From Pyxicephalus adspersus (lineage: Eukaryota; Chordata; Amphibia; Anura; Pyxicephalidae): a DNA stretch of 64,000 nt. This document shows, piece after piece, positions 36,896 through 48,959 of this stretch (the first letter of the stretch is position 1; each line of letters begins with the position of its first letter). The stretch covers positions 29,742,874 to 29,806,873 of the forward strand of contig NC_092866.1 in NCBI RefSeq assembly GCF_032062135.1. Direction: 5' to 3'. Position numbers and translations under genes: made by a program. The notes below the pieces were generated by a model. It saw only the letters and a program-made list of their open reading frames with translations. It had not been told where the DNA came from and did not search any database.

Positions 36896-37911
36896 TTAAG
36901 AGCAACTCAAATGTTTAAGTGGATCTGTGACCTTACGCTCCTTAGTCCTCTTTTGCTGATGTATTTCAGGTATTCGTGATGTTGGCGGGTTAGGATTTTC
37001 CACTCGGCCTGATTTCTCATATTGATCACAGGCATAAAGTCCCATTTCCTGAAACTGATTTCTGGCCTCCTCTAACGAAGAGACAGCTTGTAGCTTGCCC
37101 TCATATGTAAATAACAATTTAAAGGGCAAGCCCCATCTTTAGGGGATCTGTTGATTTTGTAGGATCCGAAGGAATGGTTTCATCTCTCTGCGGCGCAATA
37201 TCGTTGCTGGAGCCAAGTCCATAAAAAGTAATTATGACCTTGAAAAGTGAGGGGTTCCTTACTTCTGGCTGCCCTCATTATCGCATCTTTGACATAGGGA
37301 TATTGCAACTTAACCACTATGTTCCTTGGTGAACCATCAGCTTTTGGTTTTACTAATGTGCGATGTACACGGACCAATTCTAGCTTTTCCACTGCTATCT
37401 CTGGACATATATCACAAAAAATGGCAGTCACTGTTGTATTAAGATCAATTATGTTTTCTGGTAAGCCACGTATGCGGAGGTTAGAGCGACGAGCCCTGTT
37501 CTCATAATCCTCCATTTTATGATGTAAAAGCTGTACCTCCTGTTTCAAATACTCAATATCCTCTTCGTGCCCCTCTAGGACAGTGGTAACATCATCTACT
37601 CGCCCCTCAAAGTTGTACTGTACGCTGGCCCAGCTCTCTTAGCTCCCTTGTAAAATGCTCTGTAATTTTCTTAGAAGTACTCTCCAATGCTGTATGTAAC
37701 ATTAACTGAAATTTTTCCAAAAGGCTTTCTGAATCTGAAGGCTGTAACTGAACCACTGGTGTTGAGGGCAGGCTCTGTTTCACTAGAGCACACACTTTTG
37801 TTCTTGACACATGTGAATGTAGGAATCCTCCATCTTGGCCCTCCTGCATGCTGAGGCTGCCTGTGTTAACAAACGCTGCTGCTGGCTCTTACCGTGCGTT
37901 GGCATCTGATT
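36896..37911 (-). pseudogene. L1 ORF1 of third L1
   Basis: The reading runs from about MPTHGKSQQQRLLTQAASAC (37903), through a helical stretch (LLEKFQLMLHTALESTSKKI), to MEDYENRARRSNLRIRGLPE (about 37450-37515), the conserved start of the L1 ORF1 RNA-recognition domain. VRVHRTLVKPKADGSPRNIV and FKLLFTYEGKLQAVSSLEEA belong to the RRM and C-terminal domain. It is interrupted by several stops. It lies upstream of ORF2 in the usual L1 order. Confidence 0.88.
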
Positions 37912-38113
37912 TTCTCCACCTGCAAGCCTCCCTCTATACTTCTCCTCACTCAGGGAGCCTCCCGATGCCAAAACCGCCGCTTGATGTGCCCGTTTGCAGC
38001 CGTGTTTGTCCTGGTGTAGAGTGGAGCAGGCTCAGGATTCTCACATCCGACAGCCTGCTTTACGCATGCGCCCTGGTAGTTATTTTTCATGGCTATTTTT
38101 TTTGCTTAGGACA

Positions 38114-38236
38114 CTGGCACCATCTTTGAGGTCGACGGGGGAGCCGACAGAGGATCCGTGATAAAAGCCCGTATGAAGGGCTGATCCGAAAGGAGTTGCG
38201 ATGTCGAGGTGGGGGGGAGGCCCCCACCATATGCAT
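38114..38236 (-). pseudogene. Host L1 ORF1 N-terminal fragment
   Basis: On the minus strand it reads AYGGGLPPTSTSQLL, then IRAFITDPLSAPPSTSKMVP. This aligns to IRAFFGDSPVAQQPSKMAPA in the plus-strand L1 (about 10145-10205). It is the upstream piece of the ORF1 continued at 29277, so the 8.8-kb block between them is an insertion. The L1 5' end lies somewhere between 38225 and 38390; I could not fix it. Confidence 0.8.
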
Positions 38237-38469
38237 GGACATGCATGGACACACTAAAAATGTCGTTAAATCTGCTGATTTTTGCCCTCCTTGGTTCCTC
38301 CTTAATTTTACCTGATTTTAGATCCAGTGATACTAAGTCTCTGCAATGCAAGCTGGTCGAAGGAGCTTGCAGGGTATTGTACATAGCTATCTATAAAATA
38401 TAACGCTGTGGTAATGCCACATGTGACACTGAGTATTCATGAGTCTTTATGAGAATATAAGTAAACAGG

Positions 38470-39675
38470 TAGACAGTGGAATTGCACTGTAGTGATAGTA
38501 GTGATTAATGCTACAGAGAGTAGTGATTAATGCTTCATACTCTGAATAGTCTAAGGTTATTAGTGGCGTACCCCAGGGTTTAGTGTTGGGACCTTTACTG
38601 TTTAACATCTTTATAAATGATATAGAGTTTGTGATTAAACGTACCATTTCTGTGTTTGCAGATGACACCAAACTATGTAAAAGAATTAGGTCCATACAGG
38701 ATGTACTGTTTGATTGGGCAGCTAAGTAGCAAATGACATTTAATACAGAGAATTATAAAGTTATGCACTTGGGGGCTAACAACATGCATGCTTCATTTTG
38801 TCTAGGGGGAATACATTTGGGGGAGTCAGAAATGGAAAAGGATCTGGGGGTTCTGGTAGATCATAGGCTTAATAACAGCATGCAAAACCAAGCTGCAATA
38901 TCTAAAGCTAGCAAAGTACTTTTCTTAAAAGGGGAATAGACTGCAGAGATAGAGACATAATCCTGCCCCTGTACAAAGCATTGGTCAGACAACATCTGAA
39001 ATCTGCAGTCCAGTTTTGGGCACCAGTTCATCAAAAGGACATTGTGGAATTGGGGAGAGTGCAGAGAAGGGCAACTAAACTAATAAAAGAAATGGAGGAG
39101 CTCAGCTATGAGAAAAGATTAGCTGAACTGAATCTATTCTCCCTTGAGAAGAGAAGTTTTGAGGGGGGATATGATCACCCTGTATAAATATATAAATGGT
39201 CCATATAGAGAACTCGCTTCCCAATTATTCACTTTGAGATCATTAGAAAGAATAAGAGGGCACACTTTGCGTCTGGAGGAAAAGAATTTTAATCTCCAGA
39301 TAAGGAAGGGATTCTTCACTGTAAGGTCTGTGAAAATGTGGAATCGACTCCTTCAGGAAGTAGTTTAAGTAACTACTATAGATTGCTTTAAGAAAAATAT
39401 GGATGCTTTTCTAGAAGCACAGATTATAACTGGCTATTAAGGCTTTAAAGTTAAGATAACAGAGACTGTTGATCCAGGGAACATTGCAACATTGCCTCAT
39501 GGATTTAGGAAGGATTTTTTTTCCCGTTAAAGCAATTTGTACCAGTGTTATTTTTTTGCCTTCATCTCGACCAACTATGTCCATAGGGTTTTAAAAATGG
39601 GATATGTTTATTTCGATAGTGGTTGACCTTGATAGACTTTTGTCTTTTTTCAATCTAACCTACTATGCAACTATG
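38470..39675 (+). mobile_element. CR1-type LINE, 3' part (RT palm to 3' end)
   Basis: The reading begins NASYSE, a stop, then [20 protein letters not shown], followed by [10 protein letters not shown] (about 38648-38675), the RT catalytic motif. MTFNTENYKVMHLGANN and EKDLGVLVDHRLNN are typical of the CR1-type RT thumb and C-terminal region. The end reads KMWNRLLQEVV, and a 3' UTR finishes with GACTTTTGTCTTTTTTCAAT and CTACTATGCAACTATG. The 5' two thirds of the element, including the endonuclease, are absent, as usual for 5'-truncated LINE insertions. Stops and a frameshift near 38935-39100 show that it is inactive. Confidence 0.9.
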
Positions 39676-39959
39676 ATCAGACCGATATGAAGTGTGCTAG
39701 ATATTGCTGGATGTTCATTAACCATGAAATGAGATGGGTTATTTCTGGCTTACTGCAGCTTTTATTGTACACTATACAAAGCTGACAGTATGCAGTTATA
39801 TCAACTTTAATTTAGGCTTAGTTTAAACTTGCAGTGGTAACAGGTTGCTGTGCTGGTTCCTAACAAATCAGCATTTTCAATTTGGAGAGTAGGCAGTAGT
39901 AGGCACTCACAACTGTCCCCATTTATTCCCTATTGGTGACCAGAGGTAGGACGTTACAT
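39676..39959. other. Unassigned sequence
   Basis: I see no gene or recognisable repeat between the CR1 3' end and the hAT MITE. Confidence 0.5.
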
Positions 39960-40260
39960 CAGTGTTTCTCAACCTTTTTATTATTGGGGAACCCCTTGAA
40001 ATAACTTTCAGGTCTTTAGGGAAGCCCTACTATAATTACTAGACCGACAGCTCACAATACTTTTATGTGGTGGTCAGTAGAAATAACATTTCCTACTTTA
40101 CAGGCCATGGGGAAAAATGTCACACTTACAAATTCCTAAGAAAAAACAAGAAACATTGGTGTCTGTTAAACTGACCTGAGCGTTACAAACTGTTTATTGC
40201 TCAAGGAAGCCCTAGAAACCTTTTGTAGGAGTTCCACGATACCCTGATTGATAAACACTG
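39960..40260. mobile_element. hAT-type MITE, 301 bp
   Basis: Terminal inverted repeats are CAGTGTTTCTCAACC (39960) and ATTGATAAACACTG (ending 40260), which complement at the outer bases. Flanking 8-bp sequences are CGTTACAT (39952-39959) and CGCTACAT (40261-40268), with 7 of 8 identical. The CAGTG...CACTG ends and 8-bp duplication fit a Charlie-like hAT. There is no coding capacity. Confidence 0.9.
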
Positions 40261-40914
40261 CGCTACATGAAGTGTTTCAACTGTAGGCAAAGTTCACAGA
40301 TGACAAGTGGCAACTGTAATACAGCCTCACTGTCTGTCTGATCTTTATATTCGGTTTCAAAGTTGTAGATAAGATAAACAGTATATTTGGTAAGTAAAAT
40401 GTGTTATTGAAACATCCAGTTCTGTAGCAGGCATGCACATAAAAGTTTTGTTTTTCTAAATGTTTATCTTCATTGGATAAGCTGAACGAAATTAATGAAG
40501 CAAATTTATTGATTTAAGTGCAGCCATCACGAAAAAGCAGGATCCAGTCCAGTATCACAGAAAAAGGATTTTCCTTGTTGCTAGGAAAACCAAATAGTAA
40601 AAAAAATGTGGCTAAGTTATAGCAATTAAAAGTAAAGGAAAATGTTTAAAAAATGCAGATCTATAAAGTGTAAAAGAAATGATTGTCTTTTTTGCAAACC
40701 ATAGGAAGTGAGTGAAGAATCAATGAAAAGATTAGGAAAAGCCAACTGTTTATCTTTAAGGTAGCACCAGATGCTTGCAAAAGGATATCATTCCGCATGG
40801 CAGAATGCCTGTGTGAAGGCAATTAACAGAAACAAATATGGTTTGTCTGGGGGAGGGACACCCCCTGCCTGTGAAAAAAGATAATTTGATTACCTAAGTC
40901 TCAGGAGGGCATAG
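40261..40914. other. AT-rich sequence without recognisable gene
   Basis: Nothing recognisable is seen here. Confidence 0.5.
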
Positions 40915-41290
40915 CTTTCCCCAACCCGGTTTTGTATCAAGAGGCAGTTCATTTGACTAGAGTAATTGACTGGGGTAGACACAAGGTACTGAAACCCTGG
41001 GTTAGTCTGGAGACTACAACTCTACCTGTTCCTTTAGAGGGGATACCATGGTTGACACCAGAGCTGGTGGCGTGTGGTTCCAGGCATCCACTTATCAGTC
41101 CTACGCTATGGGTAGTCAGGAACTATTTCAGGTCGATGGGACTAAAGTCATACCCATCACCTCTGTCACCCATACTGGGACATCCCCACTTTCAACCTGG
41201 TTTGTCTGACCCAGTGTTTGTAATGTGACCTTCTTTGAGCCTTCCTGATTCCTTTGATTTTCCCCCCACTTTGACATCAAATCCCATTAC
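40915..41290 (+). pseudogene. L1 ORF2 C-terminal fragment
   Basis: A single open stretch reads YQEAVHLTRVIDWGRHKVLK, PLEGIPWLTPELVACG and HPLISPTLWVVRNYF. This is the region after the RT in L1-type ORF2 proteins, and it parallels LARVVDWCRNQKYKQWV in the copy at 2645-4510. It is an isolated fragment of about 100 residues, open in frame but with no start, catalytic domain or 3' tail. Confidence 0.75.
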
Positions 41291-42316
41291 CTATAACTTA
41301 ATTCAACAAACAAACCACCAAAACAGCAAAAATTGCCTAAATAATGGAATTTTGTAGGGACATAATCCAAGAATTACAAAACATGTTTTATTAGAATAAA
41401 ACCATACAAAATAAACATGTATTCTGAGCATGGGAGAAGTTTCTGAATCCTTCTCCACAAAATGAACACCTCAACATGTTTTACAGTCAACACTGCTTTT
41501 TCAAGAGGACAGGAGCTAGTAACACTTTCTACAAAAGAGTACATAAAAAAAATCAAGGTAAGTATAATAAATATAATACATACCTTATATACACACTGTG
41601 TATTAAATTTGTACTTACATTTGATACGTACTTATTTTGAACAACAAAACACAGATACAAAAAATTGAAGAAAACCAGGGAAATGTAGATATGAATATAT
41701 TTCGCATAACATTTAATACATCACAAGGGATTAAAGTGTAACTGTGTTAAAACTCCCTCAACCGTCAAGCTAGTTTTTATTTATACATTACAAACAACTC
41801 CCAGTTACAGAAGTCATACTACAAAGCAATATGACTGAGCAGAAAATCAACTGTGCGATTAAAATGTTAGTCCTGTCCTAACAAATACCTGAGCACTTAA
41901 CCAAGAATCAAGAGCACTTAAAAAAAGATATTTAAGATGACAAATATGCTTTAGTTAATTTTAAACATTTATCAATATACAAACATTTAAGGAAAACAAC
42001 CCTGTATCTTTATAAGATACTTTCCATTCTGGTTGGTAACTCTATGAGACACATATACAATTAGTTGATTTCCATTATGTTAATTATGAACTCCTATACA
42101 CTATATATCAAATCAGTCAATTTAAAGAATGACCATAAAATTCATCTGTTCCCGTCACCCAGCATATTATAAATTACAAAACTATAAATAAAAATTATAA
42201 TCCTTCCCTGCTTTATTATCAAAAATTGAAAAAAGTTTGGTCTATTGATACACTTTAAAACAGGTTACATATATTAATAAAACATATTGAATGGGGAATA
42301 TGTCACAATATGATCA

Positions 42317-42479
42317 ATGAAACAACAGAAAGAGAAGACCCGTATGTTCCAAAATGGGACTTTAAATTGGGAAACTTGAAAACATTATCATGAAATATTT
42401 CTATAACAATTTTCTCAAGTTTACAACATTTTAAGAATACTATTTTGACCAAATGGGTCTTCTCTTTCTGTTGGTTCAT
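42317..42479. repeat. 25-bp inverted repeat, 113-bp loop
   Basis: The left arm 42317-42341 contains CAACAGAAAGAGAAGACCC and the right arm 42455-42479 its complement, GGGTCTTCTCTTTCTGTTG. Including the outer bases the match is 24 of 25. The loop is 113 bp. It could be the termini of a very small MITE or a stem-loop transcript; no target-site duplication was found. Confidence 0.85.
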
Positions 42480-43306
42480 ACACGATAAAGCAGCGTAGAA
42501 AATGTCATGTAAATATGATAATGTTTTTGTATTGCCCAATCACTTTCTGGGCCAGGATTAATTACCTTGAACCTCCACTTCCAGTTTTGGAACAGAGTGT
42601 GCTTTCTAACGGGGATGCCTGGATCAAAATGTTGCTAATGTAGATGTGACAATGTTAATACCATATAACCTTTACTTTATGTGTTACTAAGACATAAGAA
42701 ATGTGTTGATTGGTTGCGTGGAGGAATACAAACAGTTCCTCCTTAAAATTTTTCCAAAATAAGACTGAATATATTTTGGCAAACCTGGTAATAGTCATTG
42801 ACTAACTGTCAATCACTGCTATAAAAGGTGAATTATTCTTTTGAGAGTTGTTCAGCCAGTCGGTACACAAATTACCATAGCAACTGAATTCCAAGTCAAT
42901 TCAATCACCAAGGCCTCAGCTGGATTTTTTTTTTGAGCAATGTTCTGTATATAGTAAAGAAGTGCAAACTGGAGAACAGATGTGATACTGCATTTCCCAA
43001 GTGTTCACTTTGCGAGGATCCCCCACTCCTCCCCCCCCCCCCCGACTGTACATGTTTTGCCCCATTTCTCATAGTGTTCCTCCTTTTCTTAAAACTTTTT
43101 TTTTTATTATCTTTACTATCTGAAAATATTGTACAAAAATGTATTGTGAAGTTCAGTTTTATGGTCATTTTGCATAAATCTAAATATATTTAGATATGAT
43201 GGTTGTGTAAAGCCTGTACAGATAGGTATATATGTTTCTTTTTTTCTTCTCTTTTACTAAGTAAAAGAAGTAAAAGCCGTGCTTTTACTTAAATACCAAG
43301 CTGTGC

Positions 43307-43308
<2 letters not shown>

Positions 43309-43345
<37 letters not shown>
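43309..43345. repeat. (TA)n microsatellite
   Basis: Alternating TA tract of about 37 bp. Confidence 0.97.
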
Positions 43346-43347
<2 letters not shown>

Positions 43348-44399
43348 TGTTTTTGTACAGACTATTGTTCAGATATCGATCCCTTGTAATACACACAAAT
43401 ATATGTTGTTTATTTAGTATTCTAATTCCTGGAACATCTAATTGCTGGAACATTTAAATAACCCTTCCGCAAAGCTGGTTATATTCATTCTACTTTAAAA
43501 TGGAAATGCTCTAACCCAAAAAATTATGCCCTCTATTTACTAAACTTTGGTAACACAATAAGCAATAGCAGTACATATGAAATGCATAGTAAAGGTAGCT
43601 GTAAAATTGAAATTAAGACAAATGTAAAATGTTTCTGAAAGAACAAAGAACTGTCGAAGGTGGGTGGTATTGTCATTGTTAGGAGAGAAAGATCAAAGAT
43701 ACAAGCAGAAAACTGCTGAAATTACCATAGCAAAACTCCTGCATGATGTCATCTGGAATAAGAAAGGCAGAATAAAAAACGGTTGGCAAGAAAACAAGAT
43801 GATATGACTAGTATGGATGAGGTGGGGGTCCTGCAGAGAAGAAAATCTTAAAAGAACATGTGGATACACTGCCTATGACGTATGCGCTATGAGTGTACAC
43901 TTAGCACTCTCAACAATTGTAACAATAAAGGCAGGTGCTGGAACAACATGCACATTATTAACACTGTCAATAGTCAAACGCTTTACCCATCAGTGGCTAA
44001 AGAGTGAATACAGCAGCAACAGCAACTGTATGCTATACATAATGACACATTATGGCAAGAGATGCCACCAGTCCATGCTACAGTTTATGCTACATTTATG
44101 TATAACAAAATCTGTTCCTGCTTAGAAAATATCCCCATTTGCAGATTCTGGGACCCAGATTTTGGGACCTGCTGTAAATTAATAAGCTAAGGTCCTAGTC
44201 TGAGTATTAAGCATACTGTCAGCAGCTCTTATTGCACAGATTGAAAAAAAGTTTACCAGAGATGTAAGATGAAGACCATTGCAAAGAAAAGTCTTTGAAA
44301 ATTGTTCTTGATAGGCAACTGTCAAATGCACAACTTCATATATATGGTAATAACGTGATCATTTGCAGATGTCAGGAGATCACTATACTAAAAGCAGAT

Positions 44400-45112
44400 C
44401 GTCACACTTACCTCTTCCTCACTAAGGCACAGGCGCCTCACGCCTGCACATGCGAGCAGCTCTGACCATGGGCGAGCCTACGCTCCCAAGTTTTATCAGT
44501 GTCGCCTATCCTGCCGGCCAATAAGGAAATAGCCTCTTAATCATCCCTAGCTATTTAGCTAGCTCAGGCACAACACACGTTTGTGCAATGTGTCTCCACT
44601 AGTGCCAAACCCCCTAGCTTGCTGAGCAAGTTCCTGCACTCCTGTTGCTTAATTCAGTGTTTCCCCTGTCCAGCTCCTGTGTTAACCCCTTATTGCCCAG
44701 TCTGATGTTTCCGAACCTTTTCCCTTGGGCTGTTGCAGTGTTCCTCTCTGTTGCTTCCAGTGTCCCCTTTTTTTCCCTGTGTCTGAATTTGGCTCCTGTG
44801 TCACTGGTGTCTATTTCCTGATTCCCTGGTATTTGACCCCTGGCTTGTGATCTGACCTCTCTTGCTTTCTGCCTGCCATGACCCCAGCCTTCCTTGATAA
44901 TTATTTCACCTAGTGATTTGATACCGTGTATCTTCCTGCCAACCCTGGTTTACCCAAGGACCGCAACCTGGCAGTAGGCAGCAATGCAACATCCTCACCA
45001 CTAGATGCTCTAGAGAATATCTGGTTACTGTTTAGACTCTGGGCATTGGCCCTTCTCAGGGCTTACACTTTTTCTGTGCCATAGCACCCCTAGTGGCTGT
45101 GTGTCCCCAAGT
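44400..45112 (+). mobile_element. Ty3/gypsy-type LTR (type A), degraded end
   Basis: The sequence parallels the LTR at 63280-63988 along its length. It starts near GTCACACTTACCT and shares TCCCAAGTTTTATCAG, ATTTAGCTAGCTCAG, TCCAGCTCCTGTGTTAACCC, GTGATTTGATACCGTG, CCGCAACCTGGCAGTAGG and TTTAGACTCTG. The canonical terminal TGACA is missing and the copy fades near 45112, so no target-site duplication could be assigned. It has no coding sequence. Confidence 0.8.
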
Positions 45113-46355
45113 TTTTTTTAAGTATAGATGTTTATAACAATGTATACAAACATCTGTTGTTACCTCCCCTCACTCCAAGACTTGGAAGGGAAAATTGTCA
45201 TCAAATAACACAGAACAGAAATTATATTATTACAAATCAACCCTATGAAAATGCAATGCAAAATATATTCAGGAAAAAAAAGGTTACATGTAAAACATCT
45301 ATGTGGCTCACTTCCAATGTTGAAAAAGCCATCAAGAATAGGGACATTCAAAAAATATATATATATACTAAATTGTTCATTATTAAAAAAAATAAATATA
45401 AAAGAAGATAAAAGGGAAACCAAGGCTGAAAGAATCCAACAGGTTATAAAAGAGAGTAAGAAAAACCCTCAAGATAATTTTAGTATGTTAATAGTAAAAA
45501 ATAAAAAAAACAGGTCTAAGCACCCTTTTTAAGATAAGTCACTATGGAGAAAAAAAGACAAATATAATAAATACCTTCTTTAGCTCTGTGTACACAAAGT
45601 AAAATGGTGTTGCTCTGGTCCATAATAGGGATAGCATTACAATGGCCTAAAAAAATAGAATAGTTCGAAACTGATATGTTCCAGAAACTAAAAACTACCT
45701 AGACCAGATATACCAACGTACCCTCAAAGAGTAGTTTTTTCAATGCCATGACCATTAGATTCCAATGGAAAATAAAAATGTGAAATAGAATTCCTTATGG
45801 TGTAGTTCTAGGCAGCTCAGTTAACTGATTAACTGACATATTTCTACAGTACACAGAATATACCTGGTCATAAATAGGTAATACATGTTAAAAATTATTT
45901 AATTATGCAAAGGATTGTTGATATTGGGGGTTGCCTTGGGAAAACATGAAGATCTTTTTCCCCTGCTGGATCACATTGGACTATGCTTTACAATTGTTTT
46001 GTTTTCAACAAAATATGCATACTTTCACATTATTTATCTTCCAGTTTCACTTGATGAACTGTGCCTTTGTTTGAACTTACCTTATGTAACTCCTTGATAT
46101 CTATAGTATTATCATAAGCCATTTTGGGAAAAATACACATATTTTCTATAGTTTACTTTCTTAAATATATAGAAAAATTTTTCTTTTAGAAGACTATCAC
46201 TAAAACAATGCAGTTCTTATCCTCAAAAAACAAGATATCATTTTGGTAACAGAAGTAATAACAAAGTAAATGCCAATATAGTAGGTACAGAAAATACTCC
46301 AAATAGTTGTATAATGTCCATGTGTATCCTTTTGTATTTGCAAGCACCATTTTAT
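45113..46355. other. AT-rich sequence without recognisable gene
   Basis: No conserved coding signal or complete repeat was recognised. Confidence 0.5.
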
Positions 46356-46591
46356 CCCCCCTAGCGTTCTAATTCTGTACATATTTTCATGCCAAAAGCG
46401 TTACATTTTTTTGCATGGAAATCGATTTTACATTGTAGGCCTATAATTCTTAGGCATAACTCACCGAAATTTGTCCAATATTCAATAAATTTAATAATAA
46501 ACTCTAAATAAAAAAACACAAAAATCTGAAAAAAATAATAAATACAGAAACCTGTAATATAACTGTACATTAGCATGTATAATATATATAT

Positions 46592-46658
<67 letters not shown>

Positions 46659-46952
46659 TATATAAAGATTTATTTGTATTGGACTCAATACAGCTATTTT
46701 GTATTGAATCCAATACAAAATTAATTGAATTTCCCGACGCCCCTCCCGCCCGTACTGACGCATGCACCAACGTCACCGGGAAACTCCAGAAAACGTCTCT
46801 GCACTCACTGGCTGAAGATCGAAGAAAGAAGACGTGTACCGAAGACCTGCAGGGACCAGCAGGACGCCGAGGGACGCCAACGGAATAAGGTAAGTGGGTT
46901 TTTTGATGTTTTTAGCGACCCCAAGTGTGACTCGGGAATACCGCTAGGAGGG
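46356..46952. mobile_element. piggyBac-like MITE, 597 bp
   Basis: The ends are CCCCCCTAGCG on the left and CCGCTAGGAGGG on the right (CCCTCCTAGCGG when complemented). The right end is followed by TTAA (46953-46956) and the left end is preceded by TTAT (46352-46355), consistent with a TTAA target duplication with one substitution. The right third is GC-rich and CpG-rich, and the middle holds a long TA tract. The termini and TTAA target fit a non-autonomous piggyBac element. Confidence 0.78.
46600..46655. repeat. (TA)n microsatellite
   Basis: Alternating TA tract of about 55 bp inside the piggyBac-like MITE. Confidence 0.97.
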
Positions 46953-47141
46953 TTAAAGTCTACTTCAGGTAGCAAAAAAGCTCCCACTACTAGAAGTTTT
47001 TGATAAGATTTCATTCAACTAAAGTCTTTTAATTTTGTTTATCAATATTTTCTTCAAAAAATACATCTACTTAAAATCACTTAAATCACTAAAAAAAAGC
47101 AAATCAATGAGCACACTGCCTCACTGATTTGCTCAATATGC

Positions 47142-47142
<1 letters not shown>

Positions 47143-47177
<35 letters not shown>
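47143..47177. repeat. (TA)n microsatellite
   Basis: Alternating TA tract of about 35 bp, followed by a short CA run. Confidence 0.95.
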
Positions 47178-47184
<7 letters not shown>

Positions 47185-47639
47185 AATATGAGTACTAAAA
47201 ATCTGACCGGAAAAAAAAATGACTGGAATTTTCTACTTTAATCTGTAAACTGCTTCTATACAAATATCTGTTGGGCCAGTAATAGTATGTTATAAATGTA
47301 CTGCACCACACTGTGTTACACATACTACACATTAGGTATTTTCCTCATATGCTTTCTTATAGTCACCTCAGTAAAAACAAAGATGAGCAAAAAAATAAAA
47401 AAACTGTCTTCCAGTAAAATAGGTAATCATTTGTGCATGATTTTTTTTTTTTAAGTTATTGCAATTACAAATGATTTGGTATTGTCATGTTTATTTATTT
47501 TGTTGGTGTTGAAAGAACACAAAAAAGCAGAGATATTCCACACAAAACTTCAAAAATGGTCTAGCAGCCTCAACGTAATACTTAGTAGCACACCCTTTGG
47601 AATAAATAATTGATGGTAATCACTTTCTGTAACAGTCAA

Positions 47640-48932
<1,293 letters not shown>

Positions 48933-48959
48933 GGTCAGTGTGTTAGACACTGACCTTTA

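Larger units (their letters stand above)
32514..38072 (-). mobile_element. Third L1 (minus strand), 5.6 kb, with 16-bp target-site duplication
   Basis: The element is flanked by perfect 16-bp duplications CTGGTAGTTATTTTTC at 32498-32513 and 38073-38088. It sits inside the right arm of the inverted-repeat element, whose sequence resumes at 38089. ORF1 lies at about 36896-37911 and ORF2 at about 33510-36564, both with stops and frameshifts. The sequence of its ORFs differs clearly from that of the host L1 and the plus-strand L1, so it is another L1 lineage. Length and both ends suggest a near-full-length insertion. Confidence 0.93.
29278..38113. mobile_element. Unclassified long-inverted-repeat (foldback-like) element in host L1 ORF1
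   Basis: The outermost bases are TGTCCTAGAC at 29278 and GCTTAGGACA ending at 38113, which are inverted copies. The inverted similarity continues through ACCCATGAAAAATAACTACC and on for about 1 kb inside each arm, with small indels. The right arm is split by a younger L1 (32514-38072); without it the element is about 3.3 kb. Each arm contains tandem units of about 170-182 bp. The spacer between the arms holds Helitron sequence and no recognisable transposase. Host L1 ORF1 flanks the element on both sides, but a convincing target-site duplication was not found, and about 8 bp of host sequence seem lost. It is probably a non-autonomous DNA element of unknown superfamily. Confidence 0.75.
9690..38236 (-). 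mobile_element. Host L1 retrotransposon (minus strand), broken by three nested insertions
   Basis: Four separated blocks belong to one L1 read on the minus strand. 38236-38114 holds the ORF1 N-terminal region. 29277-26009 holds the rest of ORF1, the inter-ORF region and the ORF2 endonuclease. 19276-16865 holds ORF2 from the reverse transcriptase to the C-terminus. 10006-9690 holds a T-rich 3' UTR ending near a poly(A)-signal-like TTTTCAATAATAAC. The gaps are filled by an inverted-repeat element (29278-38113), a hAT element (19277-26008) and a plus-strand L1 (10007-16864). Protein homology to the plus-strand L1 continues across each gap. Without inserts the element is about 6.1 kb, a full L1 length. 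Both ORFs carry many stops. Confidence 0.88.
41291..44399. other. Mostly unassigned AT-rich sequence
   Basis: No gene is recognised. Two features stand out and are listed separately: a 25-bp inverted repeat at 42317-42479 and a (TA)n tract at 43309-43345. A poly(C) run is at about 43027-43042. Open frames of up to 102 codons (for example 43817-44125) show no conserved domain. Confidence 0.5.

Noticed and set aside
43817..44125. 102-codon open frame
   Set aside because: No recognisable domain or codon signature. It is in the range expected by chance in this size of window.
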